Below are positions 37,384-49,300 of a stretch of 64,000 nt of DNA, in pieces. This DNA is from Nectonema munidae (Eukaryota > Nematomorpha > Nectonematoida > Nectonematidae): NCBI GenBank assembly GCA_030549495.1, contig JAUIRK010000898.1, positions 310,001 to 374,000 on the forward strand. Direction: 5' to 3'. Position 1 is the first letter of the stretch. Each line of letters begins with the position of its first letter. The notes under the pieces are model-generated. The model was not told where the DNA came from, made no database searches, and saw nothing but the letters and a program-made list of their open reading frames with translations. The position numbers were made by a program, and so were the translations under genes.

Positions 37384-40300
37384 CTACAATAGAATATGAA
37401 GAATATGGTAGGAAATATGTTCGAGCACGCGATGAAGCGATTATTATTTACATGCTGATATTTTTCAAAAGGCCAGAAAGGCATTAATGTGAAAAAAAAT
37501 TACTTATTATATAATTATAAATAAAAAACATTGTATTATATCGGAAATTACCTTTAAGAATATTAATATAGAGTGACAAATTATTGAAAACAATTTTGTT
37601 ACTAACTGTTGCCAACATAAGCGTATAAGCCCATTTTATATTAACTTGGTCATTATCGTGAATTGCATGCTAATGAACTGATCTATCGAAATAAGTTTCC
37701 TTTTAATTACTGCGTAATTTTAATTTTTTTATATCATGTTGTAAATGACTTTGAATCAAAAAAATCGACTGAGCATTATGTAGTTCATAGTTTTTGAAGT
37801 TTAATTGCATATAAAGTGTTGTAAGAGTAATTTAAAAAAATTTTATTCACATTTTGGCTGATAATTTTAGCTTTTAGAGGTAAACAAACCCATTAACCCT
37901 TTGAGGCTTAGTGTGACACCGTGTACCAAGAAATAATAATCGCCTGCTTACAACATACACAATTACATTGAAAAAAGCAGATGATTATTCTTCAAAATTC
38001 TGGTCCTCAAAGGGTTAGGGTTAAATATCACTCTTTAAAGCAAACGGTCAGTATATACAATGTGTTTTTCACTTATAATGAATTCTGTTAAATAGAATTC
38101 CGCTTATAAGTAATTCAAAATCATACCAAATCGTCTGAAACTCCAGCTACAACCATATTTCATTATAATAAACACAATTTTGGAGATAAATTTTTATTTT
38201 TATATTAAAAAATATTTATAGCAGTGAGTTTTTTCTTACAACTTAAACTATTGAGCTTTCACAATATTTAATAAAAAGCATGTTTTTTACGATAGAAGGA
38301 ATGACCAAATTTGAACAAATTTATGTATGTATATTGTATATGTTCATTTACATTGAATGTCAAAACAGCTTTTCACATGCTTTTCATTTTAAGATATTAA
38401 TTTAAATCAAAAGGTATATTTATTATTTATAAATAATTATAATATTTTTTCAAATTTTAACATAGTTTTAGAAACTAATGAAATACTTCGTTCACAAACG
38501 TGAATCAATTTAAAAAAATTTATTGATACAAAAAAATACAAAAAAACCAAGACAAATAATTTTTTCCTTTTTTATTTAAAATTTAAACTTACTTAGGATA
38601 TTATAACGAAATGAATATAAATCTCCTTGGGGAAATTTCTAAATATATATTATATGCATTCTGAATAAAATTAAAAGATAAAAATCTTATAAAAGACCTT
38701 ACAATATGTTGTATATTCCATTTATAGAAGATTTAAAAATATTTAAAACAACTTTATTAAGCATTTCAGGATGATTGGGACATAAGTGTCCAATCAAATA
38801 AACACCTTTTAGGTTATATGAAAATTCGTTTAAAAAGAAAAGCAGACGATTGATTTGGGGAAACAAATGCGCAAAATGGCTAAAAAAAAATAAATACATT
38901 ATTTTTTTACAAGCTTTGGCATAATATTTTTAAAAAAGTTTAATATGAATTTTAGCAGTTTAACAACAACCGTGTACAAGAATCCAGATTTGTTAGAAGC
39001 TCCGAATGTAACGATGAAAGTGATAAGTGGGAAAGAAATAACAAGGCAAGGTGCACACTTACTTGCGCTTGGAGAAGTGGGAACAACGGTGCTGACGTTG
39101 GAAAATAACCAAAGTATGAAACCTTAAAATTATTTCCTACACATTCCATAACTCGTCCATTATTTTCATGAGAGTGTGTCAGGAGATGGCCTACCTAATA
39201 AATCTCCAGTAATATCTAAGAGTGTTATTTGTTTTGATGCGATAGTGACAATAAAAATATTATAAAGTTAGAAATCCGAACAATCCAAGTTAAAAGCGAT
39301 TAACCTTAATTATTGGGGAAATAGAAAATAGCTATAATAATATATATTACTCAATTCATTTTTGTGCTTTTTCAATAAGTTAATTTCCTGTACAAACGAA
39401 ATAATTGATGAACACACGATCTAAATTCCAAAAAGTCAAATATAAAAATAAAACATTTAAATGTCTGAATAATTATTGCGTAGAAATATTATTGGAATTT
39501 CAGTAAAAGTCGATTTTTTCAAAAAAATGCTTTTAAGAATTTGCACCTTTCTTATTCGTAGTATTTTATAGAGAATATCCCTGCTTTTTTATTAAATATA
39601 AACTTATAAGATCTTCAGTTATTATGCCTCCTCAGTGCTCTAGTTAAGAAAAGGGAAGGGAAGTGTCTTTGAGGACCTATTTTGCTTCTAGATTAAGCCT
39701 GTCGTCCGAAACTAATCTGATAAAAAGCAACACAGAACTAACAGAATGACTCCAACGTTCAGATTTAAATATAATAGATGCATTAACGCTCATAAATTCA
39801 ACCGTTTCAGCAAAATTAATGAGGACATTGAGCAAATGAATAACGAAATTGAATCCTATAAAAAGTTTTCTGATAATTTTATCGATGCATTGCAGAATAT
39901 TGAACACCTAAATCTATATTTTTAGCTATATGCAAAGTCATTGAAAAAAGAAGACGAAGATGAAATTACTTCAGTTCCCAAATGGGAGCATTGGGACTTA
40001 ATAGGTTAAAATAATCACTGCGCTTAAATTAACGTCTTTTTCTATCAACCATAAAAAATTTGTTACATTTACTAATTAAGTAAGCAATAATCACTGCAAA
40101 AACTCCAGTATTCTATTTAGTTGAAATAACTAGGTAAACTTGTTATCAGGTGAAATTAAAATTAGTTAAATTTACAATCTCAATCAGTGGTTTTGACTGC
40201 TAAACACCAAATATTTCAAATAGTATTTGCTTGCAAGTGAATTTGATTTTACTAATTCAAATAGAGGAAATAACGTAGAGATTTTTTTTCCAAAAATTAA

Positions 40301-43300
40301 TTCATTTGTTAAATTTCATCCTTTCGATTTTAGAAAACTCTTGAAACAGTTGATCACAATGTAAGATATATTAAACTTTGGGAAAAGTATAAATACTATT
40401 TTATTGAATAAATGAAAAAATCGAAAGTCACAAAAATCTATTAATTATTATTGATCTTTTTCTCTAATTTATACGAATTTTTTTGTAATTTTTACCTTCT
40501 TCCTTTAAATCGAAAAATATGTGCTGGATTAAAATAAGTGGTTTTGACACACATGGACGCTAAACCACAAATTATACTACAAATGAACAACCCTTTTAAA
40601 AGTTTGATAAAATTGTCGCAAAAAAAATAAAGAATTTCCATAAATTATTTACTAGATTATATAATCTTTTCTGCTGCTGAAAACTCCATCTTTTATAACG
40701 AGTGCTATGCATTGAGTGCAAAATTTTGAACTGCGATATTCTATCAAAAGAATATCTTTGAAATTTTCTTAGAAAAGTAGAAGCAACGCTTCTGAAACTA
40801 AGCTTGTTAATTCTAAAATAGAGAGAGAGAGAGAGAAAGAGATACTTTTGTATAAAAATTAACTAAAATGAAAAAAAACACCTTTTGCATCATACAATAA
40901 TTCTTGCTTCACTCCAGAAAGTTCTTGTTCTTCATAAGTTTTATATTCAGAAGTATAAATGTCCCATGTTTTGTCTTAATGTGTCTCATGTATGAGTCAA
41001 TTTGACATAAGGACAGAAACATCCTTCAGCAAAGCCCTTAAGAGAACACTAGTGCCCTTATATGATTACTTATGAAATGAGAGACTTGGTAAACTTTTTA
41101 GATGAACACATGCAAATATTGCAATTAAAAACCTGAAAAAAGTTGATTTAAATTTGGAATCCAAGTGTTAAATTTATGGGAAGAGGTATACATAGAATAA
41201 AAAACTTATACTGAAGAGGAAAATCGGATGAGCGTCAATTGAACAATTGAACTCCAGGGTGTATATGATTAAAATGAAGTATTCTAGGAAACTTTGCGTC
41301 ATGCAAGAGTGACGTGTAAGAAAATGTTGGTTCTGATTCAGTTGTTCTGTTGTGTTTACTTTTTCCGTGTGTAACCAAAAACTGGAGATAAACTTTGTCT
41401 CTATACCCTCCAACATGATTCGCCATCATTAAATTTCCAATTTTCCAAAAAGAACATGTACTCGTAGAATAAAGACGGTATGAAATCGTATCCAAGTGAG
41501 TGAATAAAATACATCACCGTTACCAAATATCTCCAAAATAAAGAAATGATGACGGAAACTTGGAACGCTTTAGACTTGAGTGATAGAAGCGATAAACATT
41601 ATGCATGTGCACTAGGGTTATGACTTTTCAGCTTTTTTTGAAAAAAACAAAACCCTGATGTGTTTTTGAATGAATTTTTTATTACTAAATCGATTTTTAC
41701 TAAGCATTTTATATAAATTTAAAAAAGAATCACGCCCCTAGCATAATTTGTAAAATTTCCTTAAAAAAATATAAAAAAAGAAAGTTTAAGAAATTGAAAG
41801 TTATTTTTATAAAAGAAAAATTATACATCATATACACGTGATATAAACAACTTTTTGTAGCTTTTTTGTTGAAAAATTTTTTTAAAATTTTTACTTTAAA
41901 AAATTTTTTATTCAAGTATAAAAATGAGTTTTAAAAATAAAATATCCTCAGAAAAAACAAATTTAGCTTCTCCTGCATGGACAAATAATTTGCAAAGAAA
42001 AACAAAACGACGTTTGAACATTCCCGAAATCAAAGAAGAACTTGATTTGATGTGTAAGCTTCTTCTAAATAAGAATATTGTTGGAAGATTTTTAGGATTT
42101 TTTGATCAAATAAAAAGTAAATCTAATCGAGTAAAGAAAATTTCAGAAGAATTATCAAATCTTTGGTTGAAGTTTAATTTTCCCTATATATCTAAGCAAC
42201 AAGTTGTTTCAAAAATAAATAAATAAATTAATAGAAAAATTTGAAAATTACAAAAAAAGACATAATGAAGAGTATGAAAAAATCTCTTTTCTGTTTTTGA
42301 TATAACTAAAAAAACTGGCGCGTGGCTCTGTAAAACAGACAAAGATTTTTACTTACAGCAATTTATTCTAAAGGGCAAATTGCATATACAACAAAAAATT
42401 TGCGCCTTTGTCAGAAATCCATCCTTCTAAACGAATAAAGAAAACTTTTTCATCAGTGGAGTTTCAATCTTATAATTTTAATGATACAAATGCAGAAGAA
42501 TCAGATACAGATTCATGGTTTGAAGAGAAACTTGTTTCTTAAAATATCAAACAACAAAGACTGCAGTCAAAATATGTTCAGAAGTAAATTTATCCACAAG
42601 AAAAACCGCCACTGTTTTGAAGAATTTGTTTGATCAGGGGATGAATGTTGCCACACCATCACAAACAGGCATATGGCATCAGTTGATAAAAACTTCATTG
42701 AAAATTAAAAACAGACTTTCTTGTTTTATTAATAATGAAAAATTTTGTTTGTACTTTGATGGCAAGAATATAAAAAATCAAAAGTAGAAAGTGGTTTCTT
42801 TAGTCAATCCACAAAGAAATCTTTACTTTGGCATTCTTTCTGTAAGACAGGATCTGCTGAAACATATTTACTGCTTTGAAATCTCTTCTCGATGAATATG
42901 ATGCGTGGAAAAGCGTTGTGATGATCATTTCTGACACAACAGCTGTAAATACAGGCCGAAAAATGGCGTGGTGACTAAAATTCTTAACCACTTCGAAAGA
43001 AAACAACTTGACAAACCCCAATTTATGCCAGAATCACATACTGGATTTAATCTTGAGGCATTTTCTTGATTTTTTATAGGAAGAAAAATCTAAATCTCTA
43101 ATTCTTCCTTATGATTGTTAAAAAATTTTAGAGGATTATGAAGAATTACAAAAAAAACTATTTAGGAGAAAAGGACTTTGCCATTAAAGAAAATCTAGGC
43201 TGGAAAGACGACTTTAAGTTTCTCTTTGAACTATGTGAAGCATACAATTTTTATAATAAAAAAAGCTTTTGGCCTTCTATTAAATGGAAAAAATTACCGT

Positions 43301-46300
43301 GCATTCAAAACTCAAGATGGAATTTCAGGGCAATATTAACTTTAATAGTCTTCTTTTTGCTTCCAAAATGGAGAAACCAGCTAAAAATTGCTTGTACTTT
43401 CATAGCTAATGCATGGAAAAAAGCATGGTTTTCAAATCAATTATATTCTAGAGAAATATATGATAGTCTTCAAGCTTGTCTCATTGAAATGAAATGCCCA
43501 AAATCTTTAAAAAGTTTCAACACGCATTGGGTGACTGCTGACTCAATTCTTGAAGTTACTCGTAAAAATATCATAGCAGAGAGAGCAATAAAGGTGATGG
43601 AAGAGGTGTACAATACTTGTGAAAGTGGCAAATATTTATCTCAAAAGTTCATAACGTGTGACAAAATAATTTAGTCGTAATTTTAAATAAATGTTTTTCC
43701 ATGTTTTTTATTCAACAGAATAAAAATAATTTTATCAAATAAAAAGTAAAAGTTCATCTTTTTTTGATACAGGTTTTTAATTTTACAAAATGTCATAGCC
43801 CTAATGTGCACTGTGTGTTCTTAATGCTTTTGATTAGTAAATAGTGAGTGTATTTATTAAGCTTTTATAAATTGAGTATATTTGAGTTAATAACTTTTAG
43901 TAAATTTGTTTTCATTAAAAATTTTCCATATGTCATGTATGGAACACAGTTAACTGATTAAAATCCTTGATTTTGCTTGCTTGGCAAAAAGATATAGCAA
44001 ACCAAATCAATTAAAACGGGCTCTTTCTGTAATAAGATTTTAAATAAGTAATAATAAGATGTAATAAGTAATAATTTAATATGATTTTAATAAAAATGTT
44101 TTTTAAATAAATTTTTTTTATTTTTCAAAGAATATTTTGATACAATATATATATTTTTTGTTTTTTACAACCTTACAAGTGAATTGTTGTAATATCATAT
44201 TACAACTAACGTCGTTGTTAGGTGGCCTAGTCGAAGGGGGATAGTTCTTTGATTTTGAATTCGATTCTTGTTCGCGACCATCTTTACCATCTGTCCAGCT
44301 ATGCCAGGTTATTCTTCGCTTCGATCCGATACTGAGGACTAAAAAAATTCATTTTTAGTTTTAATAATTTTTATTTAACACTTTTAAGTCATTTCATCCA
44401 AGAAAAAGTATAGGAGATTAAGTAAACTGATATAAAGTTAAAACTGTCGATTGGATGGAATGCGTTAACTAAACACATCTGATTTAATTTTGTCTTAATT
44501 TTTTAATGCAGTTTTTTGTTCGTGAAATAGAGTTTTATTTGATATAAAACTTCAAAATATTTTATTCAGCTCTGATCTTCCTTTAAAAAGCGGGTAAATC
44601 TTACTATAGCTAAAGTGCATTGATCTTACATTTATCAATTTTTTAGATTTATTAAAAAAGGATCTTATAACTACATCTCTTAAGTATATAGAAAAGAAAA
44701 GGTATTTCAATTTATATTTTCTACTAATTAATACTAAAATTCATTTTTCTTTACTTAAAATTAAAAAGAACAACAATGGGCTCTTATAAGATGTCAAATG
44801 GAGATTAGCCATAAAAGTTAGACTCTTTTAAAAATGATCAATAAAAATTTGAAAAAAAACAAATATTTTTATAATTTTAGCTCTAAAAAATTAAAACCCT
44901 TTTCAAAAAAAGGAACCAGAGATGATTAATTAGCACCGCATATTGACTTACTACCGTTAGGTTCTTTAATGGATCTAAATCTTGAGTTCCCGCATTATAA
45001 CTATAGATATTTTAAGCTTGAATTCAAGAATATTTATTGCTTTATATAAAGAAATTGTGATCTATTATACAGATTTCAACATGGATATCACTGTAAGCGA
45101 TTGTTATGCAAATGATGGCAGAAATCTTCACGATATTCAGCTTATAAATAGCGAGGGGTAATGCATTAAAATTTTCTTCATTATGATTTTAAGCGGAGAA
45201 TTCTCTCCCCCCTCCCCCCTTTTCTCCCTAGATCCTTTTATCTATTTTTAGTTAATATAATAATAATCTGTTTTGCGACAATCTAAAAATTTGGATATCA
45301 GAATACAGCCATTTAGAAAACGTTTTTTTATATGGAAAAACACTGTTCGCTGGAATAGACAAAAAGTCTAAAGCTAGTCTTGCAAAATCTGGAAATTTTT
45401 TACTATTATTTTCCAATTTTGTAAAAGGATAGGAAAAGAATCATAAGCTAAAACTTGACCTGAAAGTGATCGTATAACAGGTCTAATATTACCATATAAA
45501 ACTAATCTATAAAACTAATCTAATAAAACCCTTAACCCTTTTTGTGCTTAAGTTTTAAAATAATAGTCATTGGGCTTTGTCTTATCACAAATTAAGTTAA
45601 ATATATAACAACAGCAAATATATATACAGGTTATAACTCAGCGGCGTACAAATATCTCCCGAACGCAAGTTAATTTGGCCTTCACTTAAAAGGTCTAATG
45701 AAACTCCAAAAACGGAATAATAGAGGTATATAGCAGGCCATTTTTTAACATTAATAGTAGGGGACCTCTACCTCTAAACTAGTCTATTTTTTTGCGGAGT
45801 GTTTTCATCGAGAAGGCCCAATTTGTGCCGCTTGTATCGAACTATGAGAAAGTAGGCTTAAGGCGGGATCGAACCCAAGACCTTCAGTTATCGAAACACA
45901 GTACCTAACCCAGCTGTTATTAACATTTTTCATTTGCCGACCCATTTTACGTACGACACAAACACTCGCGACCCAACATGTAAACAAATAAGACGGATAA
46001 TAAAAAACAATATTTATCTAACTTTTTTAAAAAATCAAAAAGCTTTTTTTTGGTTTACAAAAGAAACATGTTATTTATTACAATGTTTTAATTTGACAAA
46101 GAAGTTACAATTAATGAGAACGTTGCGTTTGAAGTTTTCTTGAAAGCTCTTCAAAGGGTTGTTTTATTGTTGACAGACAACATCGCATGTCGTGCTCCCG
46201 TGATAAACGGTTTCGATATTTATTTTTAACAGCCATAAGAGTTGAAAAACCAGTCTAACACAAATACGTTGTTGGGAAAGGAAAAAAGACATTAGGTGTT

Positions 46301-49300
46301 TTAAAAACCCCAACACTTCTTTTTCTATGTCCAGAAAGCACTCAACGTTTCTGTTTTAAAATCACATTCAAGAGCTTTGTCATTTTTATTTCAATTAGTT
46401 GCTCTTCTAATTGGTAGATATCAGAAATTTCCTGAGGTAGATCTTCAATTTTCACATCAAATGGATTTCTGACCGTATTCATTTCTACTCGTATAATTAA
46501 GTTTTATTTTTGTTATTTCAAGATTTTTTTATCTTCCTGTTTTTCTCATTGGCCCTTGGCGACCTAAAAAAATTGCTAGGGGATCTAAATTTGGGTCGCG
46601 ACCGAGGGTTAAGAACCGCTGACCTAACCAACCTTACTCACGCCCTGGGACGGAAAAAAGGAGACCCTAAATTGAGACCTCCACTGAAAGAAGTTGGCCA
46701 GATCTATATAAAATAATAATAATTATTATTATTTATTTATTCAAAAAAAGGCTTTAACAATGTTCGTATACATGAACAAAATAGAAATACGAAAAAAATT
46801 ACATGTAAAAAAAGGATAAAATATAAACAGCTTAGAACTGAGGAAAGGATAGAGAAATCTATACGATTGTGATGTTCAATTCCTAGACACACACACAAAT
46901 ATTATTTATGAACATAAATTATGGGATAAATACTATATAAATAAAAATTATAGAATAAATGTGTTCAAGAACAGATAGTTTACAAAAAGTTTAGTCATCC
47001 ATTTTTCAATTTTGGTAGCATTTGATTCAAAAAAATAGCGTAAGAATTGAGTTTAGAATTGATATTTAGCATTTTTTTAATTTTAACTTAAGATTCAGTT
47101 ACTCTTAAATTTCAGTTACTACACTAATTGTATTTTCATTTTTCATTTTTTAATATTTATATTCCTTATAATATAAAAAATTATTTCAAAAATTTTAATT
47201 AAATTTTTCAAAACAATTCTACCATACTTCAACATTCAAATGAGTTCCTATCCAAAAATTAAACTTCTCTCTTACATGAGATTTTACGTTTTACGTTTTA
47301 CGTTTACTTGCGATTTAAGCTTAGGTATTTAGGAATCTTTAAAAATATCTCTTTTAATTTTGTTGTTTTAATTTTTGTTTTATATTCTTCTTTACAAAGA
47401 GCTTAAATGAATAACATTAGATTTTATTTATAAATTCTTAAAGATGTCCAGTTCACAAAAACATTGCTGGCTACATGAGATATGAAACTACAAAAGTGAG
47501 AGAGAAAACTTTTGCGTATTTTCGTTTCAAAATTTTCAAATTTCCTGATACTTCTGTGGTCATCTTCAAGTGCAAAGTTCAAATTTGTATAAAGAATTGT
47601 CCAAGAGTAATTTCCTTTTTTTTCATTTTCAAAGTTATTTCACTTTTTACTAAATAAGGGATATTTTATTTTTTTATTTTATAATTGGTGGCGTTTTGCC
47701 AACGATTTGAATCAGGGGTCCTAATTTTTTTGTAGCGCATAACAATGTAAATCCCATTCATAGGGGAAGGGACAGAATTTTTCTCATGGTATAGATGGGC
47801 GATCTCTTGGTACTCATTTTGGTTACGCCTCTAATCAGGATATGTTATAAAAATGAAGAGGGGCAGAAAACTCTTGGTTTTTTGATATAATTTTGAGAAA
47901 TGTGTACTTACTCCAATTTGCACCCAATAACAAATAAGATAAAAAATGATAAAACTAATTAGAAGAATAATATTTTATCAAACAAAGCAATGAGAACGAA
48001 GTAATGCTGAGGTTAGTTGTTTGCGTTTCTCTGCATTTTTGACACATGAACAAAAAATGATAAAGATATTTAAATGATTTATCATAAAAAATTAATAATA
48101 AATAAACATAAGAATACCGTTTCACATATGATTGTAGTTTTAAAATAAAAAATATATTTTTATTTATAAACAAAGTTATTTGATATGGAAACTATTTTAT
48201 TTTGTCTATTATAAATTCTTGTTAGTATAAAAATAAATTTTAAAAAGATGTTTGTCTTTTAAAACAAATGCACTTAAAAAAGTCAGTTATAAACTTAGTT
48301 AATTGAAAAGCGTCTGTATATTTTCTTTTCTGGACGACTAGATATTTTACGTGGACAAATCTCGCTCACGTGGACCTCTATATTGTATGTGCTCTTTATC
48401 TTAAATTAGTCATTTTTAGAATAGACAATTCATATGTTCTAAGATTGATCTAAATTGATAAAATAATTGTAATTATATGTGTAAATATTTTCGAAATTTT
48501 ATTAGATTTATTATTAACCTGAAAAATTTAGAGGCGTTAACTGCGCCGTCTCGCCCCATCTGGTTACTGGCCTGTATATACTGGCCGAAAAACCCATCTG
48601 GGAAAACTGGGTCTTAAAAAACTTTTTGATAAAAATTTAAAAAACGATTTAATTAGTTAGTTGATTATTTTATTAAATTTCTTTTAGTTAGCTAATTGAT
48701 TAAGGTAGTTAGTTAGTTAATTGATTAAGTTTTAAATTAGTTAAATGATTAAGTTTTAAGTTAGTTGATTGGTTAGTTAGTTAGTTGATTAAGTTTTAAG
48801 TTAGTTGATTGGTTAGTTAATTAAAGTAGTTGATTGATTAGTTAGCTACTAATTTGGTTACTTTGTTAATTAGCTGATTGGTTAGTTGGTTAGTAGGTTG
48901 TTTGATTGGTTAATGAGTTGTTTAGCTATAGTTAACCAGTTAGTTGTCTGAAAGACCAAATTTTCTGAAAACTAATTTTCAAACAGAGTCCAAAATCCTT
49001 TAATATTTTGTATACTTAATCTAAATATTATATCTTAATTAACCATTTATCCATTTTATTTGCCTTTCTGAAGTTCTTTTAGACAACATGATATTTTTCT
49101 ACAATATACAACTTTAATATTCAATATGAATTTGAGACCGAGTATTGCAATAATGAATTTTCTGAGATTGAATTTTACTAGCCGTTTTTTTATAGGTTTA
49201 AAAATGGAAAATATGTGTATACCAGCATGTATATAGAAATGAAATAATTATAAATGTAGGATATTTATATTCGGTCAACGAATAAGCTCTTCAGACCACC

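Noticed and set aside
45934-46143. Small gene in ZP intron 5
   Set aside because: It lies wholly inside the 711-bp non-autonomous hAT element.
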